Of a DNA stretch of 37,654 nucleotides, positions 26,556-34,269 are shown one piece after another (position 1 is the stretch's first letter; every line of letters begins with the position of its first letter). Origin of the DNA: an uncultured Chlorobiaceae bacterium (GTDB lineage: Bacteria > Bacteroidota > Chlorobiia > Chlorobiales > Chlorobiaceae); contig CAJEXQ010000019.1 in the NCBI GenBank assembly GCA_903994635.1, positions 1-37,654 of the forward strand, given 5' to 3'. The position numbers and the translations under genes are program-made. The notes beneath the pieces were generated by a model. The model was not told where the DNA came from. It saw nothing but the letters and a program-made list of their open reading frames with translations, and ran no database searches.

Positions 26556-26903
26556 CATAAAGCCACGCGAGGGGTTATTTTTTATACAACACCGACAGGG
26601 AATGCACCTGTTCAGGAATTTTTTGGACTCCCTTTTGGCCAAGGAAACTCAAAAAATCGTATGGGTGCTTAACTTGATCGAATCGTTACCGATGGTACCA
26701 CAGGAATATTTCAAAAAATGCAAAACAGTGATGGCATCCGGGAGTTTAGAGCTCAGTTTGGCAATAATGCTTTCAGGCTATTGGGATTCCTGGATAAAGG
26801 AAGGTTTGTTATTTTGACGAATGGTTTTTCAAAGAAGAGCCAGAAAACACCGCATCAGGAAATTGCGTTAGCAGAACAAAGAAAAAAGGAATATCAGGAG
26901 TGA
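26556..26903 (+). pseudogene. higB: HigB/RelE-type toxin gene broken by two frameshifts
   Basis: Three frames joined at two homopolymers restore a HigB-like (phage Gp49-like) toxin. The first frame, from about 26565 to 26618, reads GVIFYTTPTGNAPVQEF. It must shift at the T6 run (26619-26624; five T's would fit) into [19 protein letters not shown] and on to VPQEYFKK. It must shift again at the A6 run (26713-26718; seven would fit) into [19 protein letters not shown] and [10 protein letters not shown], ending at TGA 26901. No ATG is present where the start should be. HigB toxins cleave mRNA on the ribosome. As read, this gene cannot make the toxin, while the antitoxin downstream is intact. Confidence 0.72.
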
Positions 26904-26920
26904 AAATATCAGGAGTGATT
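26891..26920 (+). repeat. 15-base tandem duplication at the toxin-antitoxin junction
   Basis: ATATCAGGAGTGA occurs at 26891-26903 and again at 26906-26918, a period of 15 bases. The first copy contains the toxin stop (GAG TGA), the second provides the AGGAG just upstream of the antitoxin start. The duplication separates the two genes by one extra unit and could loosen their translational coupling. Confidence 0.75.
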
Positions 26921-27186
26921 TGCAAAAATACATCGTTAATCGTAAAGCTGTTGACACGGAGTTTGCTGCGTCATTTGACGAAGGTTACAAACACTTCAAG
27001 ATTGGAGTTTTGCTGAAACAGGCAAGGAGGAATGCTGGTATGACTCAGGTTGAGATTGCTGAAAAGCTCAAAACTCATAAATCAGCCATCTCCCGCATCG
27101 AAAACCATGCAGAAGACATCAGGTTGTCAACGCTCTCTCACTATGCTGACGCGTTAGGCAAAAAGCTGGAGATATTCATACAGTAA
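26920..27186 (+). CDS. higA: HigA-type XRE-family antitoxin
   Basis: The product is 88 residues from a TTG at 26920 with AGGAG four bases upstream. Residues ~30-85 are a helix-turn-helix of the XRE/HTH_3 type: [31 protein letters not shown] followed by [19 protein letters not shown] (parts quoted from one continuous helix bundle). Such antitoxins neutralise HigB and repress their own promoter. The intact frame next to a broken toxin is the expected direction of decay for a toxin-antitoxin pair, though it could also be kept as a regulator or an anti-addiction function. Confidence 0.82.
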   Translation: MQKYIVNRKAVDTEFAASFDEGYKHFKIGVLLKQARRNAGMTQVEIAEKLKTHKSAISRIENHAEDIRLSTLSHYADALGKKLEIFIQ

Positions 27187-27276
27187 ATGAGGAGGTCAGT
27201 TTATGCCTGTTGTTATCCAAAAGGACAAATTATGAAACTTATAACATAAAAGCATAAGCTTCTCCCCATCCGGCAA

Positions 27277-27663
27277 TTAGTCAACCATATAGATATTGGC
27301 ATTAATTTGCAACCATGTATCAATCCAGTTTTTCGAAACTACCCTGCAAAAAAATACTTTTCCAGCATCCATTAAGCGTGAACAGACCAAATTCATTGTT
27401 GCGGGCACAAATCCAATTTTGATATCTTCACAATAAAGTGCAATCGCAAACTTGTCATATTTATTATCAGTCTCCCTTTTCATTACTAAAACTTTCTCCG
27501 GCACTATTTGTATATCAATTACATCAATCTCGGCGCAATAACTTGTACCGGCGACAACTATGTCCATCAGAAATATTTCCTGAGAAAAAGGAACAATACC
27601 TTTTTCAAAACCACTCAGGAGAGCCAGCAAGCCTGGCGTTACTGGTATGATAGATTCATTCAT
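27277..27663 (-). CDS. HIRAN-domain protein
   Basis: The product is 128 residues. The domain spans about residues 35-115: MDIVVAGTSYCAEIDVID, VLVMKRETDNKYDKFAIAL, and IKIGFVPATMN followed by VCSRLMDAG. This matches the HIRAN pattern (R-E-N-x-x-D-x-x-A-I and an IGxVP turn). HIRAN domains bind DNA 3' ends at stalled forks in HLTF and Rad5-like remodellers; stand-alone bacterial versions are little studied. The first 34 residues (LLALLSGFEKGIVPFSQEIF) are typical of small bacterial HIRAN proteins. Its ATG lies inside the end of the J-domain gene (8-base overlap, ATGAATGA), so the two are translationally coupled and probably act together. Confidence 0.82.
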   Translation of the reverse strand: MNESIIPVTPGLLALLSGFEKGIVPFSQEIFLMDIVVAGTSYCAEIDVIDIQIVPEKVLVMKRETDNKYDKFAIALYCEDIKIGFVPATMNLVCSRLMDAGKVFFCRVVSKNWIDTWLQINANIYMVD

Positions 27664-28459
27664 CTGTCATTAACTTGATGATATCTGAATACTTGGCTAT
27701 CTGTTCATCAAACTTCTCAATGTCATTTCGCAATTCACCCCGCTTTTCAACTATATATTTTTCATCAAAAACCAATTCTTTGACATTAAAAGGAAATGCT
27801 TCATGTAATTGCCCTATTTTGCATTTTAACGACTTGATATTGTTTTCAAGATGTTCAACTCTTGCCATTTTCTCATCGGTTGAGAGAAGTGGTTTTTTGT
27901 CATTATTAGTTTCATCCAGATAGAGAAGTATATTCTGAAGCTCATGTATTTTTTGTAGATCATAAGCGGCTTTTACCTTGATGAACAAATCTTTTTCATC
28001 TTCCGTTTGCGTTGGGTTCAGATCGGGATGAAGTCTTTTGCAAAGTACTCGAAACAATTCTTTCAGTTTCAGGGTATCTTCTGCAGAAACCAGGTGTGAA
28101 AGCACTTTTTTTGCCTGATCCAAAGCGGCGGCTTGTGCCTCAATTTCAGCATAATATTCCCGAAATCTATTATTGACCAAATTCTCTATCGCTGGTAAAT
28201 CGGGATGTTCATCTCGGTTTATTGCCGCCTGTATCATACTCATTTTCATTTTAAGCCGGGCTGCTTCGGTTTTCTTTTGAAGCAACTCAAGCTGAAAACA
28301 GCCTAATTTCTCAAGATAAAGTGAAGTCAAAATAACGTACTCATCATCCACCATCTCTTTATGACGGGTAAACAGATCTAAAAATTCTCCATTAAGCTGT
28401 ATAAGCTTTTTGTTTAATTCTTCGTTTTCCTCAGTCAATGCTAGGGTTTTCTTGTTCAT
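27656..28459 (-). CDS. Coiled-coil protein with a J domain
   Basis: The product is 267 residues. Residues ~5-120 are strongly helical and charged (coiled coil). About residues 128-180 form a J-like domain: LKELFRVLCKRLHPDLNPT with the HPD tripeptide at 144-146, then FIKVKAAYDLQKIHEL. Residues ~195-265 are a second coiled coil. J domains stimulate Hsp70 ATPase through HPD, so this may recruit DnaK to a partner, possibly the HIRAN protein encoded by the overlapping gene. The organisation (coiled coil, J, coiled coil) is unlike housekeeping DnaJ, with no G/F or zinc region. Function unknown. Confidence 0.8.
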   Translation of the reverse strand: MNKKTLALTEENEELNKKLIQLNGEFLDLFTRHKEMVDDEYVILTSLYLEKLGCFQLELLQKKTEAARLKMKMSMIQAAINRDEHPDLPAIENLVNNRFREYYAEIEAQAAALDQAKKVLSHLVSAEDTLKLKELFRVLCKRLHPDLNPTQTEDEKDLFIKVKAAYDLQKIHELQNILLYLDETNNDKKPLLSTDEKMARVEHLENNIKSLKCKIGQLHEAFPFNVKELVFDEKYIVEKRGELRNDIEKFDEQIAKYSDIIKLMTDE

Positions 28460-28470
28460 AACGTCTTTAA

Positions 28471-28559
28471 TCAGAGCAGGTACAGTGTCAAACTATAGGC
28501 CAACTCAATGATTTTATGAGCTGCCAGAACTGGCTCCCAACCCGAAATGTCAACTTGGA
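28471..28559 (-). pseudogene. 3' relic of a second shikimate-kinase-like gene
   Basis: Plus-strand bases 28504-28525 are identical to 25689-25710, and similarity continues to about 28557 with a handful of mismatches. Translated on the minus strand it reads QVDISGWEPVLAAHKIIEL, against QVDISGLDPVQAAHKIIEM in the intact kinase, then runs to a stop at 28471. Several differences are conservative, so it is the tail of a diverged paralogue rather than a fresh duplication. The rest of that gene is gone. Confidence 0.7.
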
Positions 28560-28592
28560 GAATTTAAGGCTGACCAGTGTGACACAAAAAAT

Positions 28593-28811
28593 TCACGCGG
28601 CTACCGTCGATAACGCATAGACCTTTTTCGCGTATGTGCTGGCTGCCGCAACATCACCTGACTGGAGTGCCTCTCGCACCCTGTCAAGTTTTAACGCATC
28701 ATCAAGACTGATATAAGGTGCCCACCCATCTTCAGAATCAATAATTTCGATTTCTACTTCGGCAGCATAGTTACCTGCATGAACAAACTTGGTATGTTTT
28801 CTGGTATTCAT
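28593..28811 (-). CDS. Small acidic protein, antitoxin-like
   Basis: The product is 72 residues. The ribosome site AGGAG lies eight bases before the ATG, which makes the start convincing. The sequence has a short strand pair (KFVHAGNYAAEVEIEIID), then SEDGWAPYISLDDALKLD and an alanine-rich helix ending VREALQSGDVAAAS. I recall proteins of this type as frequent small neighbours of toxin-like or mobile genes, but no named family is certain. It is placed 26 bases after a frameshifted ~100-residue frame (28838-29145), probably its operon partner. An antitoxin or immunity role is a guess from size, charge and setting. Confidence 0.62.
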   Translation of the reverse strand: MNTRKHTKFVHAGNYAAEVEIEIIDSEDGWAPYISLDDALKLDRVREALQSGDVAAASTYAKKVYALSTVAA

Positions 28812-28837
28812 CTTTTTCTCCTGGTGAAATTATCGTC

Positions 28838-29145
28838 TCACTTATCGGTATTTGGTCGATAAGCCGCTATAAGTTCTTCAAGGTATTGTACTAAAGGTTG
28901 TAGCTCAAGCCACTGAATCGGTAACGTACCCCACCAAACATACGTCGCCTCATTGAATCCTGAATTAAAATGTAATGTATATGTTGTACCATCAAGCCCC
29001 ATAACAAACTCCGGAGAAGGTCCAATTCGGATTCCTTGAATGATATCAAGTATTTTTTTGCCATATCATCAATTCCTTTATCCACCGTAATGAGCTTGTC
29101 GAGGTCTGAACGATATCTAACAACGAAACAAAATTGAACACGCAT
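28838..29145 (-). pseudogene. Unknown ~100-residue protein, frameshifted at an A7 tract
   Basis: From ATG 29145 the frame reads MRVQFCFVVRYRSDLDKLI and reaches DDMAKK at an A7 run (plus-strand T7, 29053-29059). One more A would continue it as ILDIIQGIRIGPSPEFVMG, LDGTTYTLHFNSGFNEATY, VWWGTLPIQWLELQPLVQY and on to TGA at 28838, 102 residues in all. The downstream frame has clear protein character (Trp- and Tyr-rich strands, amphipathic helix at the end) and ends 26 bases before the small acidic-protein gene. The family is not recognised. As read, the natural protein is not made; instead a chimeric frame with the upstream HI0074-like piece runs to 28891. Confidence 0.6.
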
Positions 29146-29400
29146 TTTAGACGTTAAATCTCTAACATCTTTCGAGCCATAAAGAGCTTCTGTACCGCGA
29201 TGTTCGAGAAAATCCTTCAGCGTCTTCCACGCCAGCTCATGGGTATATTCAAAACCCTGTATCAATCCCTGCTGTTCGAGATCGGAAAGATTGCGCTCGG
29301 CAGCAAGAGCAAACGCATGATTAAAATGGTTCAGTCGTTGTACCCACCGAATATCTTGTGTCGTCATAGAGATATAGTTGCTAACAAATAAAAGGTTCAC
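28891..29400 (-). CDS. Chimeric ORF: truncated HI0074-type protein plus the frameshifted unknown
   Basis: The open frame gives 169 residues from a GTG; ATG at 29367 (MTTQDIRWVQRLNHF) is the better start. Residues 12-85 match HI0074-type nucleotidyltransferase-substrate-binding proteins: FNHAFALAAERN, GLIQGFEYTHELAWKTLKD and FLEHRGTEALYGSKD. There the family similarity stops abruptly; the C-terminal half of the four-helix bundle is missing. From about residue 86 the frame reads the start of the unknown gene (ATG 29145), and its last ~50 residues are out-of-frame products of the A7 shift. Real HI0074 proteins pair with an MNT nucleotidyltransferase; no such gene is adjacent. Most likely a non-functional remnant. 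It begins one base after the epimerase stop. Confidence 0.6.
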   Translation of the reverse strand: MNLLFVSNYISMTTQDIRWVQRLNHFNHAFALAAERNLSDLEQQGLIQGFEYTHELAWKTLKDFLEHRGTEALYGSKDVRDLTSKMRVQFCFVVRYRSDLDKLITVDKGIDDMAKKYLISFKESELDLLRSLLWGLMVQHIHYILIQDSMRRRMFGGVRYRFSGLSYNL

Positions 29401-30414
29401 TCACACCTGAACACCATAATACTCGCGATACCAGGCAACAAAACGTTTGATACCTTCTGGCACAGTGGTCTCCGGCTTGTAATGAACATCCTCCATCAAT
29501 TGATCAACATCGGCGCAGGTGTCGGGGACATCACCGGGCTGCAGTGGAAGAAACTCTTTTATGGCACTCCGGCCAAGTTGCCCTTCAAGTGCTTTAATGT
29601 AATCAAGGAGCTCGACCGGACTGTTGTTGCCGATATTGTACACTCTCCATGGAGCTTTGCTCGTACCAGGGTCGGGATTGAGACCTGACCACAAGGGATT
29701 TGGTTCGGCAACGTGATCGAGTGTTCTCAGAACTCCCTCGGCAATATCGTCGATAAAGGTAAAATCGCGACGATGCTTTCCGTAATTGAACACCTGGATG
29801 GGCTTGTTCTTCAGAATAGCCTCAGTGAAGAGAAAGAGAGCCATATCAGGCCTTCCCCACGGACCGTACACGGTAAAAAAGCGCAGACCGGTTGTCGGCA
29901 GATTGTAGAGGTTACTGTAGGTATGCGCCATCAGCTCATTGGCCTTCTTGCTTGCCGCATAGAGTGAAAGTGGGTGATCAACATTGTCATGGACAGAAAA
30001 AGGCATGGTCTCATTGGCACCATACACCGAGCTTGATGAGGCATAGACCAAGTGCTTCACGCCGTTATGCCGACACCCTTCAAGTATATTGAGAAACCCT
30101 ACTATATTGCTCTCAATATAGGCGTGGGGATTCTCAATTGAATAGCGAACACCCGCCTGGGCAGCAAGATTAACCACACGCTCAAATTCACCCTTCCTGA
30201 AAAGCTCCTCCATCGCACTCCGGTCGGCAATATCACCCTTCACAAACGTAAACCCCTCACAGGGCTCCAGCAGAGCAAGGCGCGCCATCTTCAGTGAAAC
30301 ATCGTAATAGTCATTTAGGTTATCGATTCCAGTTACCTGCTCTCCCCTTTCGAGCAGCCGCTTGCAGACATGAAACCCAATAAATCCGGCAGCGCCAGTT
30401 ACCAATATCTTCAT
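29401..30414 (-). CDS. UDP-glucuronate 4-epimerase (extended SDR)
   Basis: The product is 337 residues. The Rossmann motif is [19 protein letters not shown], the substrate loop [13 protein letters not shown] is typical of UDP-glucuronate/galacturonate 4-epimerases (CapI/LpsL type), and the catalytic set is SSSSVYG with YAASK (Tyr-x-x-x-Lys). [16 protein letters not shown] and [11 protein letters not shown] are also diagnostic for this subfamily rather than GalE. It converts UDP-glucuronate to UDP-galacturonate for surface polysaccharide; the supplier UDP-glucose dehydrogenase is encoded at 2833-4170. No ribosome site stands out before the ATG, and a 355-base gap with divergent promoters separates it from the ATP-grasp gene. 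Confidence 0.9.
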   Translation of the reverse strand: MKILVTGAAGFIGFHVCKRLLERGEQVTGIDNLNDYYDVSLKMARLALLEPCEGFTFVKGDIADRSAMEELFRKGEFERVVNLAAQAGVRYSIENPHAYIESNIVGFLNILEGCRHNGVKHLVYASSSSVYGANETMPFSVHDNVDHPLSLYAASKKANELMAHTYSNLYNLPTTGLRFFTVYGPWGRPDMALFLFTEAILKNKPIQVFNYGKHRRDFTFIDDIAEGVLRTLDHVAEPNPLWSGLNPDPGTSKAPWRVYNIGNNSPVELLDYIKALEGQLGRSAIKEFLPLQPGDVPDTCADVDQLMEDVHYKPETTVPEGIKRFVAWYREYYGVQV

Positions 30415-30769
30415 TGCATTTTATCAATAATAAGTTTCAGCCGCGTTTGAGCGGCCGTTGAAAAATCTGTGCTGTACATCGACCCACAATAAACACAATC
30501 TACCGCCATTCCCCGGAGCTTCCAGGAGCCAAATACACAACCCTGTCATTTCGGGCATCAGCAAGAGACCCTGCCTACTGTAATGTATCGCCCCTGCGAG
30601 GCATGTTCAATAAAAAAAAGAAGCTTTCAAGGAAATAACCGACAAAAATGTAAAAATCTTCTCTTTGATTTAATTTATTTAGGTATATTGGGGAATGAGC
30701 CGAAATTATTTAAGCTATAGAGTGGTAACAGAAAATGATTCTCAATAAACATCAAGAATCCATACCCCT
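30415..30769. other. Intergenic region with a degenerate repeat half
   Basis: This 355-base gap between divergent genes holds no convincing frame. CCTGTCATTTCGGGCATCAGC and the next few bases (30542-30568) match the left arm of the inverted repeat at 15557 in 24 of 27 positions, but the right arm is absent. The AT-rich segment around 30665-30700 before the ATP-grasp gene is a likely promoter zone, though I cannot name -35/-10 boxes with confidence. Confidence 0.55.
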
Positions 30770-32218
30770 ATGAGTCGCTTCTTTGAGCGGTACGAGCCTG
30801 AAACCCGTCAGTTTTTTGATGAGGTTATCGCATCAGAGGGAACCCCCAGGGCCCACTACGACAAGATGCTTCAACGTTTTGCCCAGTTTTCAATTGACGA
30901 TATCAAAGCCCGCAGGGAGATTGTCAATATATTTTTCAGAAACCAGGGTATCACCTTTACCGTTTATGGTGAGGATGAGGGTGTCGAGCGCCTTTTTCCC
31001 TTTGACCTCATTCCGCGAGTTGTACCTGCCCACGAATGGGCGACTATCGAAAAAGGGCTGATCCAAAGAATTACAGCACTCAATGAGTTTCTGAACGATA
31101 TCTACCACGGCCAGAAAATTCTCAAGGAAAAAATAATTCCTGCTGAACTGATTCTTGGAAGTCAACACTTCAGGCGCGAATTTGTAGGGGTGACTCCCCC
31201 ACTCGGAATCTACATTCATGTTACCGGAAGTGATATCATCCGTGACAGGCAAGGCAACTATCTTGTGCTCGAAGACAACTTGCGCACACCAAGTGGTGTC
31301 TCCTATATGCTGCAGAACCGGCAGGCCATGAAACGCGCCTTCCCGGTACTCTTCGACAAATACAAGATTCGGCCAATTGAAAATTATCCGCAGGAGCTGC
31401 TCCGCACCCTGCAGGAGATTGGCACTGCTTCCCGTCGAGAACCAAACGTTGTGGTGCTGACACCCGGCATTTATAATTCAGCCTACTTCGAGCACAGCTT
31501 TCTTGCCCGCCAGATGGGTGTCGAGCTGACTGAAGGCAAAGATCTTGTGGTCAATAACAACAAGGTTTACACAAGAACCACCAGGGGACTTGAACAGGTA
31601 GATGTGATATATCGCCGAGTTGACGACGCATTTCTTGATCCGCTCGTTTTCCGCCCTGATTCAAAACTTGGTGTGGCAGGCCTTGTCAACGCTTACCGCA
31701 AAGGAAATGTCACCCTTGCCAACGCCATTGGTTGCGGAGTGGCTGACGACAAGGTGATCTACAGCTTTGTCCCGAAGATTATCAAATACTATCTCGGAGA
31801 GGATCCAATTCTGGAGAATGTTCCAACCTGGCTGGCAAGCGACCCTGCTGACCTGAAATACATTCTTGCTAACCTCGATTCTCTGGTGGTGAAAGCCGCC
31901 AATGAATCAGGGGGCTACGGCATGTTAATCGGGCCGGAGTCAACCATTGAAGAACAGGAGAAGTTTGCCGAGATGATTGTGGCAAATCCCCGCAACTACA
32001 TCGCCCAGCCAACCATTTCGCTGTCCCGCCACCCCAGTTTTTTCAACGATACCGAGCTATGGGGATGTCATATCGACCTCCGCCCGTACGTCCTGTATGG
32101 CAAAACCATCACTATAGTCCCCGGCGGTTTGACAAGGGTTGCGCTCAAGCGCGGTTCACTGGTGGTCAACTCCTCACAGGGAGGAGGCAGCAAGGATACG
32201 TGGGTTGTCGACGAATAA
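30770..32218 (+). CDS. Circularly permuted ATP-grasp protein
   Basis: The product is 482 residues, matching the circularly permuted ATP-grasp type 2 family (formerly DUF404/DUF407). Recognisable blocks are [26 protein letters not shown]-like [90 protein letters not shown] and the C-terminal [22 protein letters not shown]-grasp enzymes form amide or peptide-like bonds through an acyl-phosphate. This family nearly always lies with alpha-E and transglutaminase genes, as here, and the trio is thought to make or modify a peptide of unknown nature. The next gene begins 18 bases downstream. Confidence 0.92.
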   Translation: MSRFFERYEPETRQFFDEVIASEGTPRAHYDKMLQRFAQFSIDDIKARREIVNIFFRNQGITFTVYGEDEGVERLFPFDLIPRVVPAHEWATIEKGLIQRITALNEFLNDIYHGQKILKEKIIPAELILGSQHFRREFVGVTPPLGIYIHVTGSDIIRDRQGNYLVLEDNLRTPSGVSYMLQNRQAMKRAFPVLFDKYKIRPIENYPQELLRTLQEIGTASRREPNVVVLTPGIYNSAYFEHSFLARQMGVELTEGKDLVVNNNKVYTRTTRGLEQVDVIYRRVDDAFLDPLVFRPDSKLGVAGLVNAYRKGNVTLANAIGCGVADDKVIYSFVPKIIKYYLGEDPILENVPTWLASDPADLKYILANLDSLVVKAANESGGYGMLIGPESTIEEQEKFAEMIVANPRNYIAQPTISLSRHPSFFNDTELWGCHIDLRPYVLYGKTITIVPGGLTRVALKRGSLVVNSSQGGGSKDTWVVDE

Positions 32219-32236
32219 AATAAAATAGTTACCATC

Positions 32237-33313
32237 ATGTTAAGCCGTGTTGCCGAATCACTCTTCTGGATGAGCCGATATTTTGAACGAGCAGAAAATA
32301 CTGCAAGGTTTCTCGATGTCAATTTTAACCTGCTGCTTGACCTCAACAAAATTACCCACGTCGAGAATCCGAACTACTGGATAGCGCTGATTCTTGTCAC
32401 CAGCGACAAGGATCGCTTCAACAGCCTCTACGATGAATACTCGGCCCACACCGTCACAGACTATCTGGTGTTCAACAAAAACAATCCGAACTCCATCACC
32501 ACCTGTATCAGCCTTGCAAGAGAAAATGGGCGAAGCATCATCGAGAGCATCTCCAGCGAAATGTGGGAGCAGGTAAACAACCTCTACCACTACCTGCAAA
32601 GCGTGACACCACAGTTTGTGCATAACAACCCCTACGGCTTCTACAAGGAGATCAAGAACGCCTCTCACCTCTTCCAGGGCATAACCGACAACACCTTCTC
32701 CCACAACGAGGGGTGGGACTTCATACAAATCGCCAAATATCTTGAACGTACCGACAATATCGCCAGGCTGATTGATGTGAAGTACCACATGCTGCTTTCC
32801 GAAGCAGAAACCCAGGCCGAGATCGTTGCAGGATCCGAAGATATTATCCAGTGGATGGCGGTGCTGAAAAGCTGCAGCGCCCTTGAGGCGTTCCGGAAGG
32901 TTTATCTCTCAAAAATTGATCCCGACAACATCCTGCGCTTTCTCATTCTCGACCGAACATTCCCGCGCAGCATCAATTTCTCCGTCTGTGCGGCTGAAGA
33001 TGCCCTGTGGCGCATATCAGGAAGTTCACGCCACCGTTACGTCAACAACGCTGACCGACTTATCGGAAAAATGGAGGCCGAACTGAGCTACACTGCCATT
33101 GAAGACATCTATGCCAAAGGGCTGCATCACTACCTTGAAGATTTGGAACAACGACTGGTGAAAGTTGGTGAGCAGGTGCACCTTACCTATTTTGCCTATC
33201 ACACTCCGGAAATCGAGCCTGTGGACGTTGAAGAGGCTCTGCCCTTTACCGGAGTGGCCGGAGGACGGGCCTACTGGAGTCAGGCACAGCAGCATCAGCA
33301 ACAACAACAGTAA
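32237..33313 (+). CDS. Alpha-E domain protein
   Basis: The product is 358 residues of the all-helical alpha-E family (DUF403), which always accompanies the permuted ATP-grasp protein. It begins with the family signature LSRVAESLFWMSRYFERAEN TARFLDV (written in two parts), has WEQVNNLYHYLQS in the middle and a second helical repeat, YLERTDNIARLIDVKYHML, which mirrors the first. The C-terminus is SQAQQHQQQQQ, a short glutamine tract unusual for the family. The function is unknown; a scaffold or carrier for the ligase is suggested by its constant company. It lies 18 bases after the ATP-grasp gene and 24 before the transglutaminase gene. Confidence 0.9.
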   Translation: MLSRVAESLFWMSRYFERAENTARFLDVNFNLLLDLNKITHVENPNYWIALILVTSDKDRFNSLYDEYSAHTVTDYLVFNKNNPNSITTCISLARENGRSIIESISSEMWEQVNNLYHYLQSVTPQFVHNNPYGFYKEIKNASHLFQGITDNTFSHNEGWDFIQIAKYLERTDNIARLIDVKYHMLLSEAETQAEIVAGSEDIIQWMAVLKSCSALEAFRKVYLSKIDPDNILRFLILDRTFPRSINFSVCAAEDALWRISGSSRHRYVNNADRLIGKMEAELSYTAIEDIYAKGLHHYLEDLEQRLVKVGEQVHLTYFAYHTPEIEPVDVEEALPFTGVAGGRAYWSQAQQHQQQQQ

Positions 33314-33337
33314 TAACCAGAGGTAAACCAAAAGAGC

Positions 33338-34156
33338 ATGATTCTGAAAGTTGAGCACGCAACCCTGTTTGAATATGATAATCCAATCTATGAAACAGCG
33401 ACCGAAGTAAGGCTCCACCCCGACAACAACCCCGCAGCTCCGCAGCGCTGCGCAAGCTTCAAGCTTGAGGTCGATCCTCCGGCCACCCTTTTTGAGTACA
33501 CCGATTTTTACGGGAACCACGTCAACCACTTCAACCTGCTCCAGAGCCACAAACGGGTGAAAATAGTGGCGACCTCTGTGGTCGAAACCGGGATGGGCTT
33601 CTCTGCGGCCAGTGAGGATGAGGATATCTATCTGATGGACTTGTCCTGCCAGAGCCGATACGTCCATTTCGACCAGGCAATCCGCGACTTTGCCTCCCGC
33701 TTTGCAACAGATACCGAAAGCTTTCAGCTTGCCGAATCGATCTGCCGTCATATCAACAGCTCATTCATCTACGAACCAGGAGTAACTGACGTTCATAGCA
33801 CCAGCGCCGTGGTCATGGCCCTCGGACGCGGAGTATGCCAGGATTTTGCCCATATCATGCTGGCCGCCTGCCGCAGCCTGGGAGTCCCCTCCCGCTACGT
33901 CAGCGGCTACCTCTACGGCGGCAGCACCCCCGATGGACACGACGAAGCAAGCCACGCCTGGTGTGAAGTTTACTGCGGCAAAGAGAAAGGGTGGATCGGC
34001 ATGGACCCGACCCACAAAACCCTCTTCGTTGACGAACGTTACATCAAAATCGGTTCTGGCAGAGACTATGACGATATTCCACCTGTGCGGGGCACCTTTA
34101 AAGGTAACGCCAAAGAGAAGCTCAGCGTATCAGTGCGGGTAAGCTCCATGGAGTAA
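33338..34156 (+). CDS. Bacterial transglutaminase-like protein
   Basis: The product is 272 residues. An N-terminal beta domain (bacterial transglutaminase N type: LKVEHATLFEYDNPIYET, RLHPDNNPAAPQRC) precedes the papain-like core. The triad is seen as Cys167 in GRGVCQDFAHI, His206 in ASHAWCEVY and Asp223 in GMDPTH. Such proteins act as proteases or transpeptidases rather than true transglutaminases in most bacteria. No signal peptide is present, so it works in the cytosol with its operon partners. As third gene of the ATP-grasp/alpha-E/transglutaminase unit it may cleave, transfer or proof-read what the ligase makes. Confidence 0.92.
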   Translation: MILKVEHATLFEYDNPIYETATEVRLHPDNNPAAPQRCASFKLEVDPPATLFEYTDFYGNHVNHFNLLQSHKRVKIVATSVVETGMGFSAASEDEDIYLMDLSCQSRYVHFDQAIRDFASRFATDTESFQLAESICRHINSSFIYEPGVTDVHSTSAVVMALGRGVCQDFAHIMLAACRSLGVPSRYVSGYLYGGSTPDGHDEASHAWCEVYCGKEKGWIGMDPTHKTLFVDERYIKIGSGRDYDDIPPVRGTFKGNAKEKLSVSVRVSSME

Positions 34157-34269
34157 GAAAGCTCCATCGGCAGCATTTGCCCAACACAAGATGAGTCGCC
34201 ACTACAACATCATCATCAGGAAAAGCTTTCCAGGATACCATACTTTCCCTGACATACATCACGACTAAC

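Noticed and set aside
33290..33313. Glutamine tract as a coding trinucleotide expansion
   Set aside because: The codons are mixed CAG/CAA/CAT with only a short run, so slippage-type expansion is not supported; kept only as a possible acceptor tail.
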